Shown: positions 28,761 through 36,894 of the stretch, in pieces
Position numbering within the stretch: position 1 is the first letter of the stretch
Layout: every line of letters starts with the position of its first letter
Assembly: GCA_937899415.1 (NCBI GenBank)
Contig: CALBPI010000068.1
Location: 1 to 64,000 of the forward strand
Source of the DNA: an uncultured Gammaproteobacteria bacterium
GTDB taxonomy: Bacteria > Pseudomonadota > Gammaproteobacteria > Steroidobacterales > Woeseiaceae
Length of the DNA: 64,000 nucleotides
Reading direction: 5' to 3'
Translations under genes and position numbers: made by a program
Notes under the pieces: model-generated
The model's database searches: none
What the model saw: the letters and a program-made list of their open reading frames with translations, nothing else
What the model was told of the DNA's origin: nothing

Positions 28761-30052
28761 GCGTGCAGGGCGCCGAACTGCTGCCGGGTTTCCGCTGCCA
28801 CAAGCAGTCGGAAGCCATCGAGGGCGTGCTGCCCATCGGTCGCAATTCGCCGCAACGCGTTGCCCACGAGCTCTATGCCGAGAAGCTCTCGGGCACGGCG
28901 TTCACGGCGCCGCGTGCCCAGGTGCTGCGTACCTGGCTGTACAGAATCCGGCCCTCGGTGGGGCTGGGGCAGTTCTCGCCGCTCGATCATGCGCGGCTGC
29001 GCTCGGCGCCCGATGCCGAAGGCGTCATGACGCCCAACCAGCTGCGTTGGGGGCCGTTCGATCCCGCGGCCAACGAAGGCGATTTCGTTGACGGTCTCGT
29101 CACGCTGGCCACGACGGGTAGCGCCCTGGGCCAGTCCGGCATCGCCGTGCACCGCTACACGGCCACGCGCTCGATGACGGACCGCTTTTTCTACAACGCG
29201 GATGGCGAGCTGCTCGTTGTGCCGCAGACGGGCACGCTGACCGCCCACACCGAGTGCGGTGTGCTCGAGGTGCCCGTGGGGCACATCCTACTGATCCCGC
29301 GTGGCATGAAGTTTCGTGTTGCCATCGAGACGGCGTCCTGCGGTTTCATCTGTGAGAACTACGGTGCTGCCTTCCAGCTGCCGGAGCGTGGGCCCATTGG
29401 CACCGATGGTCTCGCGAACGACCGAGATTTTGAGAGCCCCGTGGCGGCCTTTGAGGACCGCGAGGGCGACTTCGAACTCGTCGCCAAATTCGGCGGCAAG
29501 CTGTTCTCAGCCCCTATTGGCCACAGCCCGCTCGACGTGGTCGCCTGGCACGGAAACGATGTGCCGTACCGCTATGACCTCGAGCGCTTCAACACGATGG
29601 GCTCGATCAGCTACGACCACCCGGACCCGTCGATCTTCACGGTGCTCACGTCGCCGTCCGACACGCCGGGCACGGCCAACTGCGACTTCGTGATCTTCCC
29701 GCCGCGCTGGTTGGTTATGGAAGACACCTTCCGCCCGCCCTGGTACCACCGCAATGTCATGAGCGAGTTCATGGGCTTGCTCTACGGTGAGTACGACGCC
29801 AAGGCGGCTTCAGGCTTTGGGCCCGGTGGTTCGAGCCTGCACAACTGCATGTCGGGCCACGGCCCGGACACGAAGAGCTACCGCACGGGCACCACCACGG
29901 CGCTCGCGCCGCAGAAGCTCGACCACACGATGGCGTTCATGTTCGAGTCGCGCACGATCCTCGTGCCGACGGAATTCGCGATGCGTGCGCCCGAGCTGCA
30001 CCCGGACTACGCGGACTGCTGGCAGGACCTGCCGCGGGGCCTCGAAAGCTGA
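28757..30052 (+). CDS. hmgA: homogentisate 1,2-dioxygenase
   Basis: Non-heme iron dioxygenase that opens the ring of homogentisate to maleylacetoacetate in phenylalanine/tyrosine catabolism. The 431-residue length is normal. Family motifs are LLPGFRCHKQSEAIEGVLPI near the N terminus, RPSVGLGQFSPLD, PPWYHRNVMSEFMGLLYG with an iron-ligand histidine and glutamate, and LHNCMSGHGPDTKSYRTGTT. It is translationally coupled to the FAH gene. No maleylacetoacetate isomerase or HPPD gene is present in the window, so the pathway is incomplete here. Confidence 0.96.
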   Translation: MSVQGAELLPGFRCHKQSEAIEGVLPIGRNSPQRVAHELYAEKLSGTAFTAPRAQVLRTWLYRIRPSVGLGQFSPLDHARLRSAPDAEGVMTPNQLRWGPFDPAANEGDFVDGLVTLATTGSALGQSGIAVHRYTATRSMTDRFFYNADGELLVVPQTGTLTAHTECGVLEVPVGHILLIPRGMKFRVAIETASCGFICENYGAAFQLPERGPIGTDGLANDRDFESPVAAFEDREGDFELVAKFGGKLFSAPIGHSPLDVVAWHGNDVPYRYDLERFNTMGSISYDHPDPSIFTVLTSPSDTPGTANCDFVIFPPRWLVMEDTFRPPWYHRNVMSEFMGLLYGEYDAKAASGFGPGGSSLHNCMSGHGPDTKSYRTGTTTALAPQKLDHTMAFMFESRTILVPTEFAMRAPELHPDYADCWQDLPRGLES

Positions 30053-30110
30053 CGTTTCGTCTGTGATTCTCCAGGGCGCGCGTGCTATATTTGCGCGCCT
30101 TCACGGCCAC

Positions 30111-30184
30111 GGCTAGGTGGCAGAGTGGTTATGCAGCGGCCTGCAAAGCCGTGTACGCCGGTTCGATTCCGACCCTAGCCTCCA
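30111..30184 (+). tRNA. tRNA-Cys(GCA)
   Basis: A 74-base tRNA with encoded CCA. GGCTAGG pairs with CCTAGCC, and the anticodon loop CTGCAAA gives GCA. A TATATT box at 30086-30091 with a GCGCGCC discriminator is a possible own promoter. It corresponds to cysT of the E. coli glyW-cysT-leuZ cluster, but here hmgA separates it from tRNA-Gly. Confidence 0.96.
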
Positions 30185-30298
30185 TCCCTCAAGGTGTTTC
30201 GCACCCGGCGGTCGTCCGGGCAGACCGTGACACTGCAAGTAGATTCCAGCGGCGTTCCGAGTGCACCATAGGCGGGTGCACCGATCAGGAACTCCAGC

Positions 30299-31468
30299 AT
30301 GGCGTCGACTACAGACTCACAACAGCTGACCGTCTTCGATGCGGCCGATATTGATGTCGTACCCGTAGATGCCGACATCGACACCGCAGTGCTCGAAACC
30401 GAGTCCACGCGCATCGTAGCCGCACTCATGGCGCTTGACCCGGCAGCCCAGGACGATCGTCAAACCGGCCTCGATACGGTTTCGGGCCTGGCCATGGATT
30501 TGCAGCAGCAGTCTGCGCGGCAGCTCGATCTGTTGAACGCGCCCGTGCACCGCATCATCGATGAGGGCGAGGCCGGTGGTAGGGTCGGCATGTCGCTGGC
30601 TGATCTCAAGGTGGCGGTGGAGCGTGTTGATCCGCGTCGGTTCGACTTCGAGCCTGGTTGGTTTTCGCGCATGCTGGGCTACCTGCCGTTTATCGGTACG
30701 CCACTCAAGCGTTACCTCACGCGCTACGAGAGCACGCGCACGGTGATTGACGCTATCGTGCGTTCACTGGACCTGGGCCGCGAACAGCTCAAGCGCGACA
30801 ACGTTGTGCTCGCCGACGACCAGAAAGCCATGCGTGACGCGACGGGTCGCCTGGCGAAGGCCGTGCAACTGGGCCAGCTCATCGACAGCAAGCTCACCGG
30901 AGAGGCAGACGCACTCGAGTCCGGTTCCGAGCAGCACCGCTTCCTTTCCGAGGACGTGCTCTTCCCGCTGCGCCAGCGGGTCATCGATTTGCAGCAGCAA
31001 CTGGCTGTGAACCAGCAAGGCATCCTGGCGACGGAGCTCATCAGCCGAAACAACAGAGAGCTCGTGCGCGGTGTCGATCGCGCGATCAATGTGACGGCGC
31101 GCGCGCTCAAGGTGGCCGCGACGGTGTCGATCGCACTCGCGGATCAGAAGGCTGTTATCAACAAGGTCAACAGCGTGAATGAAGTGACCTCTGACCTTAT
31201 CGCGGGCACGGCTGAGCAGCTCAAGAACCAGGGTTCTGAAATTCAGAAGCAGGCGGCTTCGGCAATGCTCGACATTAATGCTCTGAAGTCTGCATTCGCC
31301 GATCTCGATGTGGCCATCGACGATGTGGCCTCATTCCGCTCCGAGGCATTACCCAAGATGGCCGCCTCGGTCGCGGAGCTCGAAGTCGTAACCACGAAGG
31401 CCGCGGCGTCTATCGAACGACTCGACGCTTCGCGTCGTCCTGAGGGGCGTATCCAGATCGACGTGTGA
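30299..31468 (+). CDS. TelA/KlaA-family protein (toxic anion resistance family)
   Basis: A 389-residue, cytoplasmic, largely alpha-helical protein. The TelA family core is seen at about 122-200: WFSRMLGYLPFIGTPLKRYL, then RYESTRTVIDAIVRSLDLGR and EQLKRDNVVLADDQKAM. The C-terminal half is a long helical/coiled-coil region rich in A, Q and V. Family knowledge: TelA (PF05816) is named from plasmid tellurite resistance (KlaA) but its biochemistry is unclear; homologues often pair with XpaC-like membrane proteins. It is the first gene of a four-gene operon between two tRNAs, and its TGA overlaps the GTG of the helicase gene. Tellurite resistance should not be assumed. Confidence 0.85.
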   Translation: MASTTDSQQLTVFDAADIDVVPVDADIDTAVLETESTRIVAALMALDPAAQDDRQTGLDTVSGLAMDLQQQSARQLDLLNAPVHRIIDEGEAGGRVGMSLADLKVAVERVDPRRFDFEPGWFSRMLGYLPFIGTPLKRYLTRYESTRTVIDAIVRSLDLGREQLKRDNVVLADDQKAMRDATGRLAKAVQLGQLIDSKLTGEADALESGSEQHRFLSEDVLFPLRQRVIDLQQQLAVNQQGILATELISRNNRELVRGVDRAINVTARALKVAATVSIALADQKAVINKVNSVNEVTSDLIAGTAEQLKNQGSEIQKQAASAMLDINALKSAFADLDVAIDDVASFRSEALPKMAASVAELEVVTTKAAASIERLDASRRPEGRIQIDV

Positions 31469-34098
31469 GCGTATTCCCGGACGACCTGCGCTTTATCCAT
31501 GAGTGGCGGCCGTACCAGGGCCGCCTGCTCGAGGAATTGCACGATCACCTGCATGATCGCCACCTGCATATCGTCGCGGCGCCTGGCGCCGGCAAGACGG
31601 TGCTGGGTCTTGAGGTCATCCGGCAGTTGGGCGTGCCGGCGCTCGTGCTGGTGCCTTCGCTCACCATTCGCGGGCAGTGGCTCAAGCACTTTCGTGACGT
31701 ATTCCAGTCGGAGGACCCGAACAAGGCGGTGCTTGCCAGCAGCGCGCTCGATGCGCCAGCGGCGCTGACCGTCTCGACCTACCAGGCGCTTTATTCGGCG
31801 GGCTTCGATGACGACGCCGAGTTGCCAGAGGCGCTTATGCAGATTGAAACGCTGGTGCTCGACGAAGCGCATCACCTTCGTAATGAGTGGTGGAAATCGC
31901 TGGTCAGCCTGCGCGAGCGGCTGCCTGAATTGCGCGTTGTCTCGCTGACCGCAACACCGCCCTACGACGTGCCGCCCCGCGAGTGGAATCGCTACTTTGA
32001 GATGTGCGGCCCGATTGACGCCATCATCTCGATTCCGGAACTTGTTAAGGCCGGCAACCTGTGCCCGCACGAGGACTACGTTTTCTTCAGTGTGCCGGAG
32101 CCCGCGGAATCAGCGGCGATCACGGCATTCCGGGAACAGGTGGATCGTCTGCAGTCCTGGTTGCTCAGCGAGCCCGACTTCGCGCGTGCCTTGCTGGGTC
32201 ACCCCTGGTTCAGCAAGTTTGATTCGGACACCCATCGTGAATCGGTGTTTGAGCATCCCGAGTTGTTCTCAGCAATGATCGTCTGCCTCGAAGCGATGGG
32301 CCACGAATGTGGTGCGCAGAAGGACTACCTGGGCGTTGCAGGCGAGACGACGCCGAAGCCCGACGAGGGCTGGTTTGAGATCCTCCTGACCGAGCTCATT
32401 TCGGACCGCGCCGACCGTTTTGATCTTTCGGAGGGCTTTCGGCGCGAACTTCGGCAACGGCTGTCGGCCATGCATGTCGTTCACCGCAAAAAGGTCGTGC
32501 TGACGAATCCCGAGTCGCTGGATCGGTCATTGCGTCACAGTGAGAGCAAGCTCGACAGCGTCGTTGCGATCGTTGGCAAGGAGCACGCGGCACTCGGCGA
32601 TGCGCTTCGCATGGTGGTGCTGACCGACTACGTTCAGGGCGGCCAGGTCCGGAGCGGAGGCACGAGCCGGCGCCTTGGCGCGGTGCCGATACTCGATCGT
32701 GTTCGGGAGCAACACGGCACCGCGCTTCGCGCTGGCCTACTGACGGGTAACCTGGTGATTGTTCCGCGGCAACTTCGCGAGCTTCTGAGTGCAGCCATGC
32801 AGCGGCACGGCGCCAGTGACGCGCCGCGGTTCATTCCTTTGCCGGCCGATGGCGAGTACCTGCAGATCAACGTTGATTCGGGGACGCGGCTGGTGGTCAC
32901 AGCGGCGGTAACGGACCTGCTCAATGCCGGTGAGCTACACGTGCTTGTGGGTACCGTCGCTTTGCTCGGGCAGGGCTGGGACGCGCCTGCCACAAACACG
33001 CTGGTCATCGCGTCGGCAACGTCGTCCTATGTGCAGACGAATCAAGTCCGCGGGCGCGCGATCCGGATTGACCCGGCCAATCCCCGGAAGGTTTCAAACA
33101 TCTGGCACCTCGTGTGCGTGGAGCCGGACACCGGTCACGGTGGTTCGGACTTCCACAAACTGCGCACACGCTTTTCGGCGTTCGAGGGCTTGAGCTACGA
33201 CGATGACACGATTCGCAGTGGATTCGAGCGCCTGTTCGAGGCACCGGCGCGCTGGACCGAGGTCGAGGTGGCACGCCTTAACGCCCGTTCGACCGTGCAC
33301 GCCGCAGCGCGCGACCGAATTCGCCACGGCTGGGAAAAAGCACTCGAGCCCACGAGCGACGCGCGCGTCAATGGCATCGTCGAGGAGGTCAGTGTTGGGC
33401 GACGTGAGATTGTTGACTCGCGCGTGTTGAAGCACCCAGCCCGCCGCAGCCTGCTGCCGTTGACGGTCCTGGGTGGCTACATCCCGGCAGCCATGCTCGT
33501 GCTGCCAGTGACGGCTGGTGCGCCGCCGATTGTCTGGGCCCTGCATGGGGCCGCGCTGGGTGGATTGATCCACATTGGGCGAATTCCGCGCTTGATGCGC
33601 GACTGGTGGCAAGTGATGCGCAACGGCATGGGCCCGGCGGCATTGCGGCGCGTCGCCGAAGCGATTCTCGAGAGTCTTTGCGAGGCCGAGGTCATCACAA
33701 CGTCCAGGGCGTCGCTGTCGCTGTCAGTCACGCCTTGGCCCGGCGGTCGAACCGTCTGTTCTCTGCGCGGCGGCACACTGCGGGACGCAGACGTCTTCGT
33801 GCGGTGTATGGAGGAAGTGCTGGATCCCGTGGAGAATCCGCGCTACCTGCTGTTTCATCCGCACCGGTCGTGGCGTCGGGCGCGACGCGGCGATGGGGAC
33901 TATCACGCGGTGCCCAGCGCACTGGGCCGCCGGCGCGAGGCCGAGATCCTTGCGCGCCATTGGCGTCGCCTCATTGGTCGCTGCGAGCTGGTCTACACAC
34001 GACGCGCCGAAGGGCGTGTCCAGTTGTTGAAGGCACGCGCCCGCGCCTGGGTTAATCTCGGGCGGAAGATGGTCAGCCGGCAGAGCGTTTGGCGTTGA
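31465..34098 (+). CDS. superfamily 2 helicase with C-terminal hydrophobic hairpin
   Basis: An 877-residue SF2 helicase. The motifs are WRPYQGRLL (Q-like), AAPGAGKTVLG with K44-T45, DEAH at 133-136, SLTATP at 160-165, VGTVALLGQGWDAPATNTLV (motif V, about 495) and QVRGRAIRID (motif VI, about 525). A helical insert lies between the two RecA domains. After the core, residues about 662-705 form a strongly hydrophobic stretch (LLPLTVLGGYIPAAMLVLPV and PIVWALHGAALGGLIHIG), likely two membrane helices, followed by a basic 170-residue domain with YLLFHPHRSWRRARRG. No nuclease motif is visible. It is coupled to telA (GTGA overlap). The function is unknown; the fold resembles restriction-type translocases. 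Confidence 0.8.
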   Translation: MSVFPDDLRFIHEWRPYQGRLLEELHDHLHDRHLHIVAAPGAGKTVLGLEVIRQLGVPALVLVPSLTIRGQWLKHFRDVFQSEDPNKAVLASSALDAPAALTVSTYQALYSAGFDDDAELPEALMQIETLVLDEAHHLRNEWWKSLVSLRERLPELRVVSLTATPPYDVPPREWNRYFEMCGPIDAIISIPELVKAGNLCPHEDYVFFSVPEPAESAAITAFREQVDRLQSWLLSEPDFARALLGHPWFSKFDSDTHRESVFEHPELFSAMIVCLEAMGHECGAQKDYLGVAGETTPKPDEGWFEILLTELISDRADRFDLSEGFRRELRQRLSAMHVVHRKKVVLTNPESLDRSLRHSESKLDSVVAIVGKEHAALGDALRMVVLTDYVQGGQVRSGGTSRRLGAVPILDRVREQHGTALRAGLLTGNLVIVPRQLRELLSAAMQRHGASDAPRFIPLPADGEYLQINVDSGTRLVVTAAVTDLLNAGELHVLVGTVALLGQGWDAPATNTLVIASATSSYVQTNQVRGRAIRIDPANPRKVSNIWHLVCVEPDTGHGGSDFHKLRTRFSAFEGLSYDDDTIRSGFERLFEAPARWTEVEVARLNARSTVHAAARDRIRHGWEKALEPTSDARVNGIVEEVSVGRREIVDSRVLKHPARRSLLPLTVLGGYIPAAMLVLPVTAGAPPIVWALHGAALGGLIHIGRIPRLMRDWWQVMRNGMGPAALRRVAEAILESLCEAEVITTSRASLSLSVTPWPGGRTVCSLRGGTLRDADVFVRCMEEVLDPVENPRYLLFHPHRSWRRARRGDGDYHAVPSALGRRREAEILARHWRRLIGRCELVYTRRAEGRVQLLKARARAWVNLGRKMVSRQSVWR

Positions 34099-34142
34099 AC
34101 AAGCAGCGACAGGACTTGATCGTGCCCGGGGCAGGGCAAACC

Positions 34143-34847
34143 ATGCTGGCCTACGGCGTTCGACGGTTGTTTCGTGATCGATGGACGGCAGCCATCGCAA
34201 TCATTGCTGTCCTGGTGATGGGGCTCGCGGTCGCGGGCGTGGTGGCGCGCATGGCGTTCGCAGTTGCCGCTGTGCTGCTGCCACTCGCGGTTGCCGCAGT
34301 TTTTGGATGGCGTCGGCACGGTTACGCGTCGGACTACGTGGCGGAGGCGGCTGCGGCATTGGCCCGGAATCGCCAGCGTCGGCTGGGCGGCATTCGCGCG
34401 GCGCTTTACGATCTCGCCAACGAGTCCGATCGCAAAAGCCCCGTGGGGGACCTGGGTGCCGAGGCACTGGATCGATTCACACTGTCGCAGACCCTGTTCG
34501 AGCGCTTCTCAGACTTGCTGGGTCGCAAGCTCGTACCCGGTGAACTCGCACACACGCGTTATCGCGAGACGGCAGAGCGCTATATGCTCGGTATGTCTGA
34601 CCAACTGGGCCGCGCTGCCGACGCGCTGCAAGCCACGGATGACAGCGCCGACGCTACTGCGTTGTCAGGCGTGCGTGCGCATCTGTCCGAGCTGGCCGAG
34701 GCGCAGGCTGCGCTCGAGCGGGCGGCCCGCAAACTCGAGGCGCTGCCTGACATTGATGCGGGGGTGCGTGCGGATGTCAGCGAGCTCACGCGTCAGCTTG
34801 ACCAGATCGGTGAGCAGATGGGGCGTTTGCAGGCCGACGAGACCTAG
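34143..34847 (+). CDS. membrane-anchored helical protein, possibly XpaC-like
   Basis: A protein of about 234 residues that I do not firmly recognise. Two adjacent membrane helices near the N terminus (AAIAIIAVLVMGLAVAGVVA and AFAVAAVLLPLAVAAVFGW) are followed by a cytoplasmic, charged, helical domain ending in coiled-coil-like heptads (ELAEAQAALERAARKLEAL). This architecture resembles XpaC (PF10112), the usual partner of TelA in Bacillus, including a TRYRETAERYMLGMSDQLG segment. Possible starts are TTG 34089, TTG 34095 (overlapping the helicase stop as TTGA), GTG 34122 and ATG 34143; the last follows GCAGGG and is used. The XpaC link is inference. Confidence 0.6.
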   Translation: MLAYGVRRLFRDRWTAAIAIIAVLVMGLAVAGVVARMAFAVAAVLLPLAVAAVFGWRRHGYASDYVAEAAAALARNRQRRLGGIRAALYDLANESDRKSPVGDLGAEALDRFTLSQTLFERFSDLLGRKLVPGELAHTRYRETAERYMLGMSDQLGRAADALQATDDSADATALSGVRAHLSELAEAQAALERAARKLEALPDIDAGVRADVSELTRQLDQIGEQMGRLQADET

Positions 34848-34926
34848 CAGGGTGGTTTGGTCTTTGGTGCTGGGCGTTTGTGTGTTCCCCGCTACGAGTC
34901 AGTAACAAGCAGGTGGACTTGCGACG

Positions 34927-35778
34927 ATGCGCAGCATTTCAGCTGACATAGAACCCGAAGCGAAGCTGTCGAAGCACCTGTATGACCTGGCGCATGCCTA
35001 CTGGTCATTCTCCGCGCTGTCGTTGACGCAATTCGGCCTGCTGATCGCCGCCGCCGTGCTCTTACTCGCGAGCGACTCCGGTGTTGTCGACAAGTCGACA
35101 GTCGGTTTCCTGTGGGCGACGATGCTCATCCTGGCGACGTTCGCTTGGATCGCCACGCCAATCGCGACGTTTCGGCTGGCGACAGCCGTCGAGTCGAGCC
35201 GACCTGCGGCCTGGACCTTGGGCGGCTTTGTTCCGGTGCTATCGCTCATCGCCTTATTCGTGTTGCCCGCGAGGGCGCAGGTGCAATTCGCGCAAGCGCA
35301 GGTGCACTATCGATTCTTCGGACAGAAGTTGCCCTTCCACGCCGATTGGTCCCGTCCGCACCTCGTGTCATTGGCCGTGGTGTTTGCGGTGCTGGCCATG
35401 CTGTTGGGATACGCGGTGACCACAGCGCTTGCGGCGCAGGGCGCACCCTCGCCACTCGTCGTGCAGATGGCCAGTCTTGCGTCGCGGACGGTATTGCCAG
35501 CGATCGTCGTGGCTGTGCTCTTATTCCTGTCGTACGGTCAGGCATTGACGGCGACCCAGTCGCTTCGACTCGCGGTTTACGCACACGCAAACGCCATCCT
35601 GGTTCTGGTCTATCGCCTCTGGCAACGTCAGGAGTTCATCAACACGTACGGCTCCGCCGAGGTGCTCGAGCAAGTCATTCAGCTCGAGCTGCGTTACCTC
35701 GTGAGCTCCATTCCCGTCACGGCGGTTATTGTGTGGCTGGTCCGCCGAGTTGGGGCAACACGTCGCGTGGCAGCGTGA
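34927..35778 (+). CDS. polytopic membrane protein of unknown function
   Basis: A 283-residue protein with about six or seven membrane segments, including LTQFGLLIAAAVLLLASD, FLWATMLILATFAWIATPIA, TLGGFVPVLSLIALFVLPA, LAVVFAVLAMLLGYAVTTA, TVLPAIVVAVLLFLSYG and a C-terminal SSIPVTAVIVWLVRR. No signal peptide, catalytic motif or transporter signature is recognised. It is the last gene of the TelA-helicase operon, 79 bases after the XpaC-like gene, and is followed by an inverted repeat and tRNA-Leu. It may form the membrane part of the same system; this is inferred from position only. Confidence 0.7.
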   Translation: MRSISADIEPEAKLSKHLYDLAHAYWSFSALSLTQFGLLIAAAVLLLASDSGVVDKSTVGFLWATMLILATFAWIATPIATFRLATAVESSRPAAWTLGGFVPVLSLIALFVLPARAQVQFAQAQVHYRFFGQKLPFHADWSRPHLVSLAVVFAVLAMLLGYAVTTALAAQGAPSPLVVQMASLASRTVLPAIVVAVLLFLSYGQALTATQSLRLAVYAHANAILVLVYRLWQRQEFINTYGSAEVLEQVIQLELRYLVSSIPVTAVIVWLVRRVGATRRVAA

Positions 35779-35785
35779 TAGACGG

Positions 35786-35834
35786 AGCCTGAATCGACGC
35801 ACCCCACGGCTGGTGGCGATACGTGATTCAGGCT
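35786..35834. repeat. 10-base perfect inverted repeat after the TelA operon
   Basis: AGCCTGAATC (35786-35795) and GATTCAGGCT (35825-35834) are perfect inverted copies separated by 29 bases, which themselves can pair (CACC with GGTG). It sits eight bases after the last operon stop and 30 bases before tRNA-Leu. No T tract follows, so it could be a rho-dependent or bidirectional terminator, or an insertion scar. Confidence 0.7.
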
Positions 35835-35863
35835 ATCGTTGCCGCCGTCGCAAAGACCACGCA

Positions 35864-35950
35864 GCCCGGGTGGCGGAATTGGTAGACGCTGCGGACTTAA
35901 AATCCGCTGTCCGAAAGGACGTGTGGGTTCGAGTCCCACCCCGGGCACCA
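35864..35950 (+). tRNA. tRNA-Leu(UAA)
   Basis: An 87-base class II tRNA with encoded CCA. GCCCGGG pairs with CCCGGGC, the anticodon loop CTTAAAA gives UAA, and a long variable arm (TGTCCGAAAGGACG) is present. It corresponds to leuZ, third of the E. coli glyW-cysT-leuZ cluster; here it is 5.7 kb from tRNA-Cys. Confidence 0.97.
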
Positions 35951-35972
35951 ATGGATTCGAGGCGCCGGGTGC

Positions 35973-36215
35973 CTATGCGTCGGCTTTCCCTCGAAACGGC
36001 CGCGTGAACCACTGCCAGATGCGTTGCCTTGCTTGAACGACAGCAACACCGAGGCTAGCCGCCGCAATCCAGATCGCCGCTTCGGTGATGATAGCAACGG
36101 CTGTCACCCACACGAACCAGACCTCTCGACTGACATCCAACGTGAGAGCGACGCCAAGGCTCAGCCACGCGAGCACTACAACACTGCCAATGCCCAGCAT
36201 CAGAACTTTCTTCAT
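35973..36215 (-). CDS. small membrane protein, two predicted helices
   Basis: An 80-residue protein starting MKKVLMLGIGSVVVLAWLSL, with two hydrophobic segments (about 4-25 and 33-60: VWFVWVTAVAIITEAAIWIA) and a basic C terminus (FTRPFRGKADA). The ATG at 36215 is supported by GTGGAGAAC just upstream; a longer frame to 36260 has no such site. I do not recognise a family. It stands alone after tRNA-Leu on the opposite strand. Confidence 0.6.
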   Translation of the reverse strand: MKKVLMLGIGSVVVLAWLSLGVALTLDVSREVWFVWVTAVAIITEAAIWIAAASLGVAVVQARQRIWQWFTRPFRGKADA

Positions 36216-36333
36216 GGTGTTCTCCACAGGATTGATTGAGATTCGGTGGAGGAGTCGCACCAGGAAATCGTTTCTGTCGGCGAGACCCGAAAAAGCGTCC
36301 TGGGTCTCGCAAACTAGTGCGTAGAGACGCGGC

Positions 36334-36771
36334 TTACTTCACTGTGTAACCGCGCGCCTCGAGGCAGGCCATAGTCGCTTTCCTGAACAACGCACGCTGC
36401 TCGGCGATGGCTGCTTCCTGCGCTTCACGTTCCTTGTCCGCCGCAGCCTGAGCACGACGATTCTTGCGCCCCTGGCGCGCCGCGCCTACGGCGGCACCTT
36501 TCGCCGCAGCGTCGCTGTCGTCTCCAATGGCGGCGCCTATCGCTGCGCCGCGGACTGCACCGCCACGCTTCTTTTTGGGGTCTTCAACTTCGACCACGGC
36601 TTCCGTGGGGTCGAAGCCCGTCTCTTCGCGCGCCCAGATGAAGCATTGACCCTCATCTTCGAGCTGCTTCTCTTTGCTTTGGCCTTCGGCCGGGTAAATG
36701 ATCAGTGGGTCTTCTGCCAGTGCGGGCATTGCGACCAGCAGAGCGGCAGCAACAACGGTGAGTGCTTTCAT
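36334..36771 (-). CDS. exported glycine-zipper protein (YMGG-like)
   Basis: A 145-residue protein with a clear signal peptide (MKALTVVAAALLVAMPALA). The mature part has a charged region (DPLIIYPAEGQSKEKQLEDE), one cysteine (GQCFIW), a glycine/alanine-zipper hairpin (GGAVRGAAIGAAIGDDSDAA), a basic helix and a C-terminal ACLEARGYTVK typical of YMGG-like Gly-zipper proteins. AAGGAG upstream fixes the start at 36771. Such proteins are envelope components of unclear function. It is followed by another exported protein gene further upstream on the same strand, with its own terminator between them. Confidence 0.7.
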   Translation of the reverse strand: MKALTVVAAALLVAMPALAEDPLIIYPAEGQSKEKQLEDEGQCFIWAREETGFDPTEAVVEVEDPKKKRGGAVRGAAIGAAIGDDSDAAAKGAAVGAARQGRKNRRAQAAADKEREAQEAAIAEQRALFRKATMACLEARGYTVK

Positions 36772-36856
36772 TTCGATCTCCTTCGGAGTCCTTGATGAGT
36801 CGATGTGGCCGCGCACGGTCCATATCCTGGAGTGTACGTGCACGGGGTCATAACGG

Positions 36857-36886
36857 AAAACTGGCGGGGCCGCATAAGGCCCCGCC
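36857..36886 (-). terminator. rho-independent terminator of the exported protein gene 36895-37452
   Basis: A perfect 9-base stem, GGCGGGGCC (36863-36871) with GGCCCCGCC (36878-36886), and a 6-base loop; on the minus strand the hairpin is followed by AGTTTTCC (T4 at 36857-36860). It lies just after the stop of the minus-strand gene at 36895. Confidence 0.85.
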
Positions 36887-36894
36887 GTGATGTC

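Noticed and set aside
30299-31468. Calling the TelA-family protein a tellurite resistance gene
   Set aside because: The family name comes from plasmid phenotypes; no ter genes or other tellurite functions are nearby.
31465-34098. The helicase as the R subunit of a restriction system
   Set aside because: No nuclease motif is visible in it and no methyltransferase or specificity subunit is adjacent.
30111-35950. The TelA operon as an integrative element bounded by tRNA attachment sites
   Set aside because: No integrase is present and I found no direct repeat of the tRNA-Cys 3' end near tRNA-Leu.
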